Assembly: GCF_900094585.1 (NCBI RefSeq)
Contig: NZ_FMAG01000001.1
Span: forward strand, 496,001-560,000
Direction of reading: 5' to 3'
Origin: Martinezella multihospitum
GTDB lineage: Bacteria; Pseudomonadota; Alphaproteobacteria; Rhizobiales; Rhizobiaceae
DNA length: 64,000 nucleotides
Shown here: positions 44,099-52,906 of the stretch, one piece after another
Numbering within the stretch: the stretch's first letter is position 1
How the letters are laid out: every line of letters begins with the position of its first letter
Program-made: the position numbers and the translations under genes
Notes under the pieces: generated by a model
Database searches by the model: none
Told to the model about the DNA's origin: nothing
Seen by the model: the letters and a program-made list of their open reading frames with translations, nothing else

Positions 44099-46702
44099 TT
44101 ATGATGCCTTCCGAACGGCCTTATTCAACATCAGCGGCAGGATGCCCCCGGCCCGGAGAATATCGACCTCGACGCTGGTTTCGATCGCAGCAGTTGCCGT
44201 CAGGCAAATGTCCTGTCCGTCCTTCCGCTTTACGACGATCTTCACATCGCAGCGCGGCTTTATGCACGCCAGATCGGCATTGATCTCGATGAGATCACTC
44301 GCCGCAAGCGCCAGCGTCTTTGGACCATAGCCATCCGGCAGCCGCAGCGGCAGGACGCCCATGCCGATCAGGTTCCACCTATGTATCCGCTCGAAGCTCA
44401 GAGCGAGAACCGCCCTTGTCCCGAGCAAGGCGACACCCTTCGCCGCCCAGTCGCGCGATGATCCCATGCCGTATCGCTCGCCGGCGACGATGACGACGGA
44501 TCGATCCTCCTGCGAATAACGTTGCGCCGCTTCCCATAGGGACATTGTCTTGCCTGAGGAGTTATGGATGGTCGAACCCGGCGGTATATCCACACCGATC
44601 AGGTTGCGGACGGTCTTGTTGGTAAACAGACCGCGGACCATGGCCTCCCAGTTTCCGCGGCGGGAAGCGAAGACGTTAAGATCGGTCGGGTTCTCTCCCC
44701 TTTCGACAAGATAGGTCCCGGCGTCGCTTTTAGCAGCGACCGCCCCGGCCGGAGAGATATGATCGGTGGTGATGTCGTCGCCGACGATCAGGATGGGATG
44801 GGCCTGATAATTGCCGAGCAACGTGCCCTTGCCGAAGCTCGCAAAGGGCGGCCGGCGAATATAGGTCGATTTTTCATCCCATGGGAAAATCGTCGTGTTC
44901 GGCGCATCCAAATCCTGCCAGGCCCTGCTGGCCTCGGCCTTTTCATAGGCGGGCGCGAAATCGGCGATGTCCGCGGCCTGTGCCAGGGCGGCGTCGATCT
45001 CCGATGCCTTCGGCCAGAGCATCGAAAGCGTGACCGGCTTTCCTTCGCGGGAATGGCCGAGAGGGTCCATCAATATGTCAAGTTCAACGGTACCGGCCAG
45101 AGCGAAGGCGACGACCATCGGCGGAGATGCGAGAAAACCTGCCTCCAGCTGCGGATGCACGCGCCCGGGGAAATTCCGATTTCCCGACAACACCGCCACG
45201 GGCAAGATGCCGCGCTCGGCCATGGCTTTTGCGACCGGCTCCGTCAGCGGCCCGGAATTGCCGATGCATGTGGTGCAGCCATAACCAACGATGCCGAAGC
45301 CGACCGCCTCAAGATCTTCAAGCAGACCCGCGCGCTCGAGATAGCGCCCGGCGGTCGGCGAGCCCGGTGCCAGCGATGTCTTCACCCAATGCGGCGGACG
45401 TAAGCCATAGGCGCGCGCCTTGCGCGCAAGCAGCCCTGCGGCAACAAGCAGCCGGGGATCGGAAGTATTGGTGCAGCTCGTGATCGCGGCGATCGCGACG
45501 GCGCCGTTGTTTGGCTGCCCCTCGACCTCGACCGATCCCTTCTTCATGCCGGCGATGGCTTGCACCGTCCCGCTGACGGGGATGCGGTCCTGGGGGCGCC
45601 GGGGACCGGCAAGACTCGGCTCGATGCTTGCGAGATCGATTTCGAGTGTGGAGGTATATCGTGGCTCGCACGACGGATCGAACCAGATTCCAACGCGTCT
45701 GGCATATCGCTCGACCAAAGCCACGTGATCCTCGCTTCGCCCCGTCGCCCGCAAATATTGTGTCGTGTGGCCGTCGATCGGGAAATAGCCGCTATTGCCG
45801 CCGAACTCCGGCGTCATGTTGGCAACGACGGCACGATCGCCTGCTGTCAGCGTCGAAACGCCCGGCCCGTAGAATTCGACGAACTTGTCCTGCAGGTCGA
45901 TCTGGCGCAGCAGATGTGTGATCACCAAAGCGAGATCGGTGGCAAGCACACCTTCGCGCAGGCCACCGCTCAGCCGGACACCGACGACATCCGGTACGCG
46001 CAGCGTCACCGGCATGCCGAAGAAGACGCTTTCCGCCTCCAGGCCGCCGACGCCCCAGGCAAGCACGCCGATGCCGTTGATCATCGGGGTATGGCTGTCC
46101 GTGCCGATCAGCGTATCGGGAACGGCCCAGCGCCGGCCGTCTTTCTGCTGCTCGGTCACGACCGTTGCAAGCCGCTCCAGATTGAGGGTGTGCATGATGC
46201 CCGTACCTGGGGGGTGGACCCTGAAGCCCGAGAGCGTATTGGTGGCCCATTTCATGAAGCTGTAGCGCTCTGCATTGCGCTCATATTCCCGCACCATGTT
46301 CCGCTCGAGAGAGGCGGACGTGCCGAATGCGTCGACGGCGACGGAATGATCCGTCGAAACATCCACCGGCACCACCGGATTGAGCAGAGACGGATCATTG
46401 CCGGCCTCGGCCAATGTCGAGCGCATGCCCGCGATATCGACGAGTGCCGGCCCGCAGGTCGTATCATGCATCAGCACACGGTTCGGCAGGAAGGGAATTT
46501 CGACCTCGCTCCTGCCCTCGTCGAGCCAGCCGATGATCGCCGATTTCGCACGTTCGGCGTCGTCTCCCCCCGTCCGGAGCGCATTCTCCAGCAGGATGCG
46601 ATGGATATAGGGCATCCGCTTGAGGAGATCGCCCGCCACCTTCGGCAAATCGATGATATCGTACCCGATGCCGTTCACGTCGAATTTGCTGATCGTCGTC
46701 AT
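44099..46702 (-). CDS. acnA: Aconitate hydratase (AcnA-type paralogue)
   Basis: 867 aa, aconitase A. The three 4Fe-4S cysteines are present: C410 (ITSCTNTS), C476 and C479 (YGCTTCIGNSG). The swivel domain is complete (ILIVGDDITTDHISPAGAV; GERYGMGSSRDWAAKG with substrate-binding Arg). It is a little shorter than typical AcnA (about 890 aa). It lies 16 nt downstream of an MFS gene and inside a carboxylate cluster, not with central TCA genes. It is therefore probably a second, substrate-induced enzyme acting on citrate, aconitate or a derivative; 2-methylcitrate-type substrates are also possible. Confidence 0.9.
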   Translation of the reverse strand: MTTISKFDVNGIGYDIIDLPKVAGDLLKRMPYIHRILLENALRTGGDDAERAKSAIIGWLDEGRSEVEIPFLPNRVLMHDTTCGPALVDIAGMRSTLAEAGNDPSLLNPVVPVDVSTDHSVAVDAFGTSASLERNMVREYERNAERYSFMKWATNTLSGFRVHPPGTGIMHTLNLERLATVVTEQQKDGRRWAVPDTLIGTDSHTPMINGIGVLAWGVGGLEAESVFFGMPVTLRVPDVVGVRLSGGLREGVLATDLALVITHLLRQIDLQDKFVEFYGPGVSTLTAGDRAVVANMTPEFGGNSGYFPIDGHTTQYLRATGRSEDHVALVERYARRVGIWFDPSCEPRYTSTLEIDLASIEPSLAGPRRPQDRIPVSGTVQAIAGMKKGSVEVEGQPNNGAVAIAAITSCTNTSDPRLLVAAGLLARKARAYGLRPPHWVKTSLAPGSPTAGRYLERAGLLEDLEAVGFGIVGYGCTTCIGNSGPLTEPVAKAMAERGILPVAVLSGNRNFPGRVHPQLEAGFLASPPMVVAFALAGTVELDILMDPLGHSREGKPVTLSMLWPKASEIDAALAQAADIADFAPAYEKAEASRAWQDLDAPNTTIFPWDEKSTYIRRPPFASFGKGTLLGNYQAHPILIVGDDITTDHISPAGAVAAKSDAGTYLVERGENPTDLNVFASRRGNWEAMVRGLFTNKTVRNLIGVDIPPGSTIHNSSGKTMSLWEAAQRYSQEDRSVVIVAGERYGMGSSRDWAAKGVALLGTRAVLALSFERIHRWNLIGMGVLPLRLPDGYGPKTLALAASDLIEINADLACIKPRCDVKIVVKRKDGQDICLTATAAIETSVEVDILRAGGILPLMLNKAVRKAS

Positions 46703-46718
46703 TCTCTAAAACCCTGCC

Positions 46719-48071
46719 TCACGCCTTGGGCTGCCTGGCGCGCCCGATATGGAATTGCCCGGACGGATCGCCTTCGCCTGCCGCCTCCACATTGGAGACG
46801 CGCATGAACCAGGTCATCAGGAAGGACAGCAGCAAAAGCGCCGCAAGAAACATGAGGCCGCCAAGCGCACTGCCGGTCCATGTCTTGGCCGCGCCCATGG
46901 CATAAGGCCCGACGAAGCCTCCGAGATTGCCGATGGAATTGATGGCGGCAATCGAGACCGCCGCAGTCGAACGGCTGAGGAACAAGCCGGGCAACGACCA
47001 GAATGGCGACTTGAAGGCATAGATACCGGCAAGCGCCACGGAAATGAGGGTAACTGCGATATAGGGATCGCGGGTCAGACCCGTGGCCGCGAGCGCGATG
47101 CCGGCAATCAGCAGCGGCACAGCGGTGTGCTTCTGACGTTCGCCGGTGCGATCCGAACTGCGTGACCACAAGACCATGGCGATAGTGGCCACCGCATAGG
47201 GAACCATGGCCACGAGGCCGATCTGGAAATGGCTGAGGTCAGCGCCGAAGCTCTGGATGATCTGCGGCATCCACAGCCCGATACCGAGATTGCCGACCTG
47301 ATAGATGAAATAGATGGCCGAGAGGAAAAGCACTTTCGGATTCGAAATCGCCTGCCACAACCCGAGATGCTTGACGTTCTTGCGGCTGGCATGATCGGCG
47401 GCCAGCTCCTTCGTCAACCAGTCGCGCTCCTCTGCGGTCAGCCATCTCGCCTTTTCGGGGCGGTCGGTCATGTAGAAATAATTGACGATGCCGGCTGCAA
47501 CTGCGGGAACTCCTTCGAGGATGAGCATCCATCGCCATCCGGGAAGGCCGAAGCCGCTGACATTGTCCATGATCCAGGTGCTGAGTGGCGCACCCATCAG
47601 ATAGGAAACGGGAATGGCGGCCGTGAAGAACGCCACCGTCGTCGCCTGCTCTTTCGAACGGAACCAATAGGTCAGATAGATGATGATGCCGGGAAAGAAA
47701 CCGGCTTCGGCTACGCCGAGGAGAAAACGCAGGATATAAAGCTGCATGGCGTTCTGGGCAAAGCCGGTCAGCACGGCAACCGCGCCCCAGGTCAGCAGGA
47801 TGCGCGAAATCCAGATGCGCGATCCGTATTTCTGCAGGGCGACATTGCTCGGCACCTCGAAGAGGAAATAGCCGATGAAGAAGATGCCGCCCGCAAAGCC
47901 AAAGGCTTCGGCAGACAGCGCGAGATCCTTATTCATCTGCAATGCCGCGTAGCCGAGATTGGCGCGATCAAGATACGAGATGACATAAAGCAGGAACGTA
48001 TAAGGGACGATCCTCCAGAAGACTTTCCGCATCGTCGTCTTTTCTAGCGCGCTTGTCGCTGTATCGGTCAT
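46719..48071 (-). CDS. MFS transporter, anion:cation symporter (ACS) family
   Basis: 450 aa, twelve predicted membrane helices. The N-terminus (FWRIVPYTFLLYVISYLDRANLGYAAL) and the A-loop (FFIGYFLFEVPSNVALQKYGSRIWISRIL) are the ACS signatures shared by tartrate, phthalate and hexuronate carriers. GGAGG lies 5 nt before the ATG at 48071; the frame extends upstream but without start signals. Likely imports a carboxylic acid consumed by the aconitase encoded downstream in the same transcript. Confidence 0.9.
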   Translation of the reverse strand: MTDTATSALEKTTMRKVFWRIVPYTFLLYVISYLDRANLGYAALQMNKDLALSAEAFGFAGGIFFIGYFLFEVPSNVALQKYGSRIWISRILLTWGAVAVLTGFAQNAMQLYILRFLLGVAEAGFFPGIIIYLTYWFRSKEQATTVAFFTAAIPVSYLMGAPLSTWIMDNVSGFGLPGWRWMLILEGVPAVAAGIVNYFYMTDRPEKARWLTAEERDWLTKELAADHASRKNVKHLGLWQAISNPKVLFLSAIYFIYQVGNLGIGLWMPQIIQSFGADLSHFQIGLVAMVPYAVATIAMVLWSRSSDRTGERQKHTAVPLLIAGIALAATGLTRDPYIAVTLISVALAGIYAFKSPFWSLPGLFLSRSTAAVSIAAINSIGNLGGFVGPYAMGAAKTWTGSALGGLMFLAALLLLSFLMTWFMRVSNVEAAGEGDPSGQFHIGRARQPKA

Positions 48072-48129
48072 TGCTACCTCCCAGAAGCATCGATGGCGGC
48101 TCGAGGTCGACCCAAGCACATGGGCCTAT

Positions 48130-48155
48130 TTACACAATATGATTATAAAATGCAA
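48130..48155. promoter_or_regulatory. Candidate GntR-regulon motif, site a
   Basis: Right half AAATGCAA at 48148-48155 is perfect. The left half at 48130-48137 (TTACACAA) keeps only about half of TTGCATTT. The spacer is 10 nt as in the best site at 62337. It lies in the middle of the 144-nt gap between the divergent MFS/aconitase and lactonase genes. Confidence 0.5.
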
Positions 48156-48215
48156 TTGCGACAATGTGCGTGCCGCGCTATGATTTTAGACACATCATTC
48201 AGGGAGGATGTCCGC

Positions 48216-49289
48216 ATGACTGGAGAAAGGACGAGGATCGCTTATGTCGGCGCCCGCACGACCAAGGCTCGCAATGCGCGCGGCAACGGGCTGAACGTCT
48301 ATCGGCTGGCGCAGGATTTGAGCTGGGAGCATTGTCAGCTCCTGGAGATGGAAAACCCTTCCTTCCTCGCCTTCGATCGAACAGGGCGTTCCCTCTATAC
48401 GGTTCACGGCGATTCCGATCGCGTCAGCGCTTTCTCCATCGATCCGTCATCAGGGTGCCTGAGCTTCCTGAATGAGCAATCGACCAATGGACGCAACCCT
48501 GTGCATCTCTCGTTCGATCCATCGAACCGGTTCCTGATCGTCGCAAACCACGTCACGTCCACGCTCGCCGTTCTTCGCCGCCAGGAAGATGGGCGACTTG
48601 ATTCGGTCGAGAACCTGACCACCATCGAAGGGGAGATCGGCCCGCATCGGATCGAACAGCCTTTCGCCAAACCGCATCAGGTGGAATTCGATCCGTCGGG
48701 AAACTGGATTGCAGTGCCGGACAAGGGATTGGATAAGATCCTCGTTTATCGTTTGGACCACGCCTCCGGTATGCTGACCGAAGTGGCGTCCTGCCAGTCC
48801 CGGGAAGGCGCAGGCCCGCGTCACATCGCCTTTCACCCGCAAGGACGCCTTGCCTATGTGATCAACGAACTGGACTCGACCGTCGCGGCGTATCGCTTCG
48901 ACCCGGCAACGGGCAGCATCGAGCCGTTCCAAATCCTCTCTTCGCTTGCCGACAGCTTTACCGGCAACAGCCGCGGTGCCGAAATCGCGGTTTCCGACGA
49001 CGGTCGCTTCGTCTACGTCTCAAATCGCGGCAGCGACACGATCGCAGCCTTCTCGATCGGCGAAGAAGGACGCATGGCGCCCCTGGGCTCGTGGGCCACG
49101 GCAGGAAGGACGCCGCGCTTCTTTGCCGTGCTCCCGGAGGGTCGGACATTGCTGATCGCCAATGAGGACACCGATACGATCACTGCCTGCAGCATCGACA
49201 AGGCAACCGGACATCTCTTGCCTGCATCGATCATCCTTGCCGTCGGCAGTCCCGTCTGCATCCTTTTCAAGGATCTAGATCACACCTGA
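48216..49289 (+). CDS. Lactonase family protein (seven-bladed beta-propeller)
   Basis: 357 aa, related to YbhE-type 6-phosphogluconolactonase. Repeating blades: PSFLAFDRTGRSLYTVHGDSDRVSAFSID, NPVHLSFDPSNRFLIVANHVTSTLAVL, RHIAFHPQGRLAYVINELDSTVAAYRF, EIAVSDDGRFVYVSNRGSDTIAAFSI and RFFAVLPEGRTLLIANEDTDTI. The ATG at 48216 follows GGAGG. No signal peptide. In this cluster it probably opens an aldonate or carboxylate lactone. Its end overlaps the convergent GntR gene by 10 nt. Confidence 0.85.
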   Translation: MTGERTRIAYVGARTTKARNARGNGLNVYRLAQDLSWEHCQLLEMENPSFLAFDRTGRSLYTVHGDSDRVSAFSIDPSSGCLSFLNEQSTNGRNPVHLSFDPSNRFLIVANHVTSTLAVLRRQEDGRLDSVENLTTIEGEIGPHRIEQPFAKPHQVEFDPSGNWIAVPDKGLDKILVYRLDHASGMLTEVASCQSREGAGPRHIAFHPQGRLAYVINELDSTVAAYRFDPATGSIEPFQILSSLADSFTGNSRGAEIAVSDDGRFVYVSNRGSDTIAAFSIGEEGRMAPLGSWATAGRTPRFFAVLPEGRTLLIANEDTDTITACSIDKATGHLLPASIILAVGSPVCILFKDLDHT

Positions 49290-50164
49290 GGCGTTTTGAT
49301 GCGGCTTGCCCCCATGATGTGGGTGAAGAGAAACGCCGCCGCCTCATTGCGGCGGCCATTTTCGACCAGATCGAGAATATGCAAATGCTCGGCCGTTTGC
49401 CGCGGCAGCCGGCTTCTGTCGATCGTGATATGATACTCGATCAGCCGGCGAAGCCGATTTATGCGCTTGATCGCATCGAGGAAGAACTCATTGCGCGAGC
49501 AAGCCACGAGCATTTCGTGAAACTCGTTGTTCGCCTTGAAAATATCAGCACGGGACCAGGTCTGATATCCACCCTGACCAAGCTCCGACTGAATCTGGCG
49601 GGCACGCCTGAACCCTTCGGGATCGGGCTCGAAGCTTGGTAACAACATGGCCTGCTGCTCGATGACGGCGCGGAAAGCATAGCCGTCCTCGTAGCTCTGC
49701 CTCGACGTCAATGTCTGGCGGAACGACCAGCCGTTGCCGGGCAGCCGCTCGATCCAACCTTCGTCGGCAATTCGGTGCAAGATTTTCAACAACCGGCTTC
49801 GCGGCAGATCATACAGGCGCATCATCTCGTTTTCGCTGACGCGTTCGTCGAGCTTGCCCGAAAAGCGATCTTCGGCAATCCGGAAATAGATAGCTTCGTC
49901 ACCATCGCCATCTTTCGCATTATCCGATCTGAGCGCGTCGAGGTTTTCACCGTCAACTGCCAGAAAATAACCGCGGTTCGGCTCCGCGCGCACGATGCCA
50001 CGGCTTTCAAGACTGCGTAGCGCGCTCATGATCGGCGCCCGCGAGACGCGGAAAGTATCGGCCAGCATCTGAAGGGGCAGATGCTGGCCCTTGCGCATGC
50101 CGTTCGTCTTCACGAACTCGATAATGTTGCCGCTGATTTGCGGTGTTAAACTACTTCTTGCCAT
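49280..50164 (-). CDS. GntR/FadR-type regulator with a second winged-helix-like domain
   Basis: 294 aa, longer than usual FadR-type proteins (about 230). Residues 1-70 are the normal GntR winged helix (KGQHLPLQMLADTFRVSRAPIMSALRSLESRGIVRAEPNRGYFL). Residues about 90-150 look like another one (RVSENEMMRLYDLPRSRLLKILHRIADEGWIERLPGNGWSF). The rest is an FCD-like helical ligand domain with candidate metal His residues (NNEFHEML, AEHLHILDLVENG, LFTHIMG). Paralogue of the protein at 60529. Last gene of the long leftward run; its own promoter region carries motif site b. Confidence 0.88.
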   Translation of the reverse strand: MARSSLTPQISGNIIEFVKTNGMRKGQHLPLQMLADTFRVSRAPIMSALRSLESRGIVRAEPNRGYFLAVDGENLDALRSDNAKDGDGDEAIYFRIAEDRFSGKLDERVSENEMMRLYDLPRSRLLKILHRIADEGWIERLPGNGWSFRQTLTSRQSYEDGYAFRAVIEQQAMLLPSFEPDPEGFRRARQIQSELGQGGYQTWSRADIFKANNEFHEMLVACSRNEFFLDAIKRINRLRRLIEYHITIDRSRLPRQTAEHLHILDLVENGRRNEAAAFLFTHIMGASRIKTPQV

Positions 50165-50381
50165 CGATTTCTATTCAACGCCTGTTGCCTCCTATATCAC
50201 GGTCGCCCATCATGAGAGCAAGTCTGCCGGCTGGCAAAAATGCCAGTGACATGGCGTCGTCATCACCCCACGATTGCTGCCCAGTCATACTGAAGGATCG
50301 AGCTCGTAATTCGCAGCGCCTCGCCGTTATTCACGTGTCTGCACGGAAATTCCAACGTCGAAAGCGGAAAATGGAACGAAT

Positions 50382-50407
50382 TTGCATTTTATGGTTATAT
50401 TAATCAA
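50382..50407. promoter_or_regulatory. Candidate GntR-regulon motif, site b
   Basis: Left half TTGCATTT (50382-50389) is perfect; the right half at the 10-nt spacing (TTAATCAA, 50400-50407) keeps only the -CAA end. It lies about 220 nt upstream of the first GntR gene, within the 344-nt region between it and the cupin gene, which holds no other gene. Autoregulation is the likely purpose. Confidence 0.5.
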
Positions 50408-50508
50408 GCTTGGCTTCCAAATGATCCCACGAGCGCCGAAGCGAGATCTGCCCTAAGCCATTTTGAACAGAACGAAGGTTTCCTGCAAAATCCGTGCCCA
50501 TGCGATGT

Positions 50509-50940
50509 TTAGCTTCTTGAAGTTTTGGCGGCATGCTCAGCATCGATGGCACGTTCCTCGCCGGTAGCGATCATCGTTCGCGTGGCATCTATCGAAGCAT
50601 ATGTCCAGAATATCCGCATGGCTTGGCTGTCGGATGCATTTATGAAGCGGTGAGGCACATGTGCAGGTATCCAGGTCGTGTCATCGGTGCCGAGACGATG
50701 TTGCTGACCGTCGATTTCAACGATCGCTTCGCCATTCAGTACCATGACACTCTCCTCGCAATTGTGCTTGTGGAGGGGAATTGAGGCGCCAGGATCAAAC
50801 TCAGTAATGCCGTTGATCATGTCCGCCGACCCGCACTTTCGTGTGACAAGCGGAATGGTGCGGGCGCCTCCGCCCCGGTCATTGGCCTTCATGCCCTTCG
50901 GCCGGAATATCGCTGCCTGAATGGGAACATCGCGATCCAT
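50509..50940 (-). CDS. Cupin-domain protein
   Basis: 143 aa single-domain cupin. Motif 1 (GASIPLHKHNCEESVMVLNGEA) has the two His and one Glu metal ligands; motif 2 (DTTWIPAHVPHRFIN) gives the third His. GGAGG lies 5 nt before the ATG at 50940. It follows the OtnC gene by 44 nt. Possible roles are isomerase of a sugar acid, dioxygenase or metal-dependent epimerase; it could stand in for the OtnI isomerase that is absent here (inference). Confidence 0.85.
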   Translation of the reverse strand: MDRDVPIQAAIFRPKGMKANDRGGGARTIPLVTRKCGSADMINGITEFDPGASIPLHKHNCEESVMVLNGEAIVEIDGQQHRLGTDDTTWIPAHVPHRFINASDSQAMRIFWTYASIDATRTMIATGEERAIDAEHAAKTSRS

Positions 50941-50984
50941 CCAATCCTCCATAACAAAACTGCCGGCCCTGTGTCGCGGCCGAT

Positions 50985-51623
50985 TTAATACGCGGCGAAA
51001 ACAGCCTTCAGCTCGGCCACATTCGCGTCGCTGAGAAACCTGGCTGGCGCACCACGCAATAGCACAAGCAGCTTCGCTGTCTCTTCGAGTTCTTCGGCGG
51101 CATAAACAGCCGAGCAAATGTCCTTCCCCGTGACGACGGGGCCGTGATTTTCGAGCAAGACTGCCGCGTAGCGTCCGCCGAGCTCGCGAATCAATTGACC
51201 GGCCTTCTCATCTCCCGGTCTGATGTAGGGGATCAGCTTCACCTGCCCGACGCGCATCACGACATAGGGTGTCAACGGCGGAATGCAGTCGTCCGGGTTT
51301 GTGTCCTCCAGGCAGGACAATGCCGTCGCGAATGTCGAATGCAAATGTACGACCGCACCGGTTCCGGACCGCGTTTCGTAGAAGGCATTATGGAGAAAGA
51401 TCTCCTTCGATGGCTTGTCGCCGGACATATGTCGTCCATCACGGCTGACCTTGCTTATCTGCGCCGGATCCAGAAAGCCGAGGCAGGAGTTCGTCGGTGT
51501 CATCAATATGCCGTCGTCGACGGCAGCGCTGACGTTTCCCGCCGATCCCACAGAAAAACCCCGCTCAAAAAGCGATCGGGAAAGGCGGACAATATCCTCA
51601 CGGACTTTGCTTTCAGAACTCAT
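50985..51623 (-). CDS. otnC: 3-oxo-tetronate 4-phosphate decarboxylase (class II aldolase family)
   Basis: 212 aa aldolase/adducin fold. Phosphate loop near the N-terminus (GFSVGSAGNVSAAV), metal-binding VVHLHSTFATALS and ENHGPVVTGKD. Adjacent OtnK genes are the hallmark of OtnC, which decarboxylates 3-oxo-tetronate 4-phosphate to dihydroxyacetone phosphate. Its start overlaps the end of otnK by 4 nt. Fuculose-phosphate-aldolase-like activity is the alternative, less likely given the neighbour. Confidence 0.85.
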   Translation of the reverse strand: MSSESKVREDIVRLSRSLFERGFSVGSAGNVSAAVDDGILMTPTNSCLGFLDPAQISKVSRDGRHMSGDKPSKEIFLHNAFYETRSGTGAVVHLHSTFATALSCLEDTNPDDCIPPLTPYVVMRVGQVKLIPYIRPGDEKAGQLIRELGGRYAAVLLENHGPVVTGKDICSAVYAAEELEETAKLLVLLRGAPARFLSDANVAELKAVFAAY

Positions 51624-52882
51624 CGGCCAGACAACCTCCTCAATGCTTTGGCGAAGAAGTCAGGCGAGCCAAAATTTCCCGACTTCAGCGCAAGTGCGAT
51701 GGGCTTTTCACCGTGAGAAAGCAGAACAGGCACTCCGGGATCGATTTCTTGCCCGATAGTCAAAGCGCCGAGATCCAGTGCCGACACCACGGCGCCCGAT
51801 GTTTCGCCGCCCGCCATCACCAAACGGGTGACGCCGGAGGCGACAAGTTTTCGGGCGGTTTCGGCAAATAGCCTATCGAGCTTTTCCGCTACGATTTCCC
51901 GGCCATATTTAGCTTGTATGTCTCGCACATCCTCAGGTGTAGCCGAGGAATAGGCCAAGGGCGCCCGACCCTGATTCAACCGGATAAAGTCGACGATATG
52001 TTCCGAAGTGGTTTCTCCTCTCATAACCTTGTCGACATCAATGGCAAATGCCGGATGATCTGCTTTGTGCAGTTCGATTTGGCCTCTCGTCGCTCCGGAA
52101 CAACTGCCCGCCAGAATCGCTTCGGGACCGTCGACGCCATTTGCCGCACCGAGATTTCCCTTGGCCAAGCCACGCTTGATGAAATTTGCCGGCAGCCCCA
52201 GTGCAATTCCCGATCCTCCGGTGACGAGCCGATGACCAAGCACAGCCGAACCGATGTTGACGAGATCCTCGTCCGAGATGGCGTCGACGATGACCACGGT
52301 ATTCTCGGCAGTTGCGAGGGCCGCCCGGATCGCCAAATCTCCCTGCCTGACGACACCGTGTGAGACCAATCCGACCGGCGATTTGGTTTGATAGCCCAGC
52401 CAGCGGCGGATGTCCGGGTCGGTCATTGGCGTCAAAGGATGGTTTTGCAGGCCAGACTCATTCAGAAGGCGGTCCTGGACGAACAAATGTCCCATATAAA
52501 CGGTTCGGCCGGCCCCCGGGAACGCCGGGCATGCGACGACGCCACGCACTCCGAGCGCCGTAGCAAGCGCTTCCGCGACCGGCCCAATGTTCCCCTCTTT
52601 GGTCGAATCGAACGTCGAGCAATATTTGAAGACAATCTGCTGGCATCCTTGGGCAAGCAGCCAGTCGAGGGCCGCAAGGGACTGGGCGACGGCCTCTTCG
52701 ACGGGAATCGACCGGCTCTTGAGCGCAACCACACCCGCTTCAACATCCTGCGGCGACGGCTGCGTCGGGATGCCCAGAAATTGCGCCGTCTTCAGGCCGC
52801 CATGCGGTTGCAAGCCCTTGGCGATGGTATTCGCAATGTCGCTTGCGCCCGTGAAGTCGTCGGCAATCACACCTAATAGCAT
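51620..52882 (-). CDS. otnK: Four-carbon acid-sugar kinase (3-oxo-tetronate kinase type)
   Basis: 420 aa of the two-domain DUF1537 family. N-terminal acid-sugar site MLLGVIADDFTGASDIANTIAKG with the DDFTGA motif; C-terminal nucleotide-binding part (GVTRLVMAGGETSGAVVSAL). Family members phosphorylate 3-oxo-tetronate, D-threonate or related acids at O4. Paired with otnC by a 4-nt overlap, the 3-oxo-tetronate assignment is favoured. The usual partners LtnD and OtnI are not in the window. Confidence 0.88.
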   Translation of the reverse strand: MLLGVIADDFTGASDIANTIAKGLQPHGGLKTAQFLGIPTQPSPQDVEAGVVALKSRSIPVEEAVAQSLAALDWLLAQGCQQIVFKYCSTFDSTKEGNIGPVAEALATALGVRGVVACPAFPGAGRTVYMGHLFVQDRLLNESGLQNHPLTPMTDPDIRRWLGYQTKSPVGLVSHGVVRQGDLAIRAALATAENTVVIVDAISDEDLVNIGSAVLGHRLVTGGSGIALGLPANFIKRGLAKGNLGAANGVDGPEAILAGSCSGATRGQIELHKADHPAFAIDVDKVMRGETTSEHIVDFIRLNQGRAPLAYSSATPEDVRDIQAKYGREIVAEKLDRLFAETARKLVASGVTRLVMAGGETSGAVVSALDLGALTIGQEIDPGVPVLLSHGEKPIALALKSGNFGSPDFFAKALRRLSGR

Positions 52883-52906
52883 TGAAGTTCCTTTCTTTCG
52901 GCCGGA

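Noticed and set aside
44099..46702. AcnD (2-methylcitrate dehydratase) instead of AcnA
   Set aside because: The 867-aa length fits AcnD, but the N-terminus and overall motifs read as AcnA and no prp genes are nearby; kept as an alternative only.
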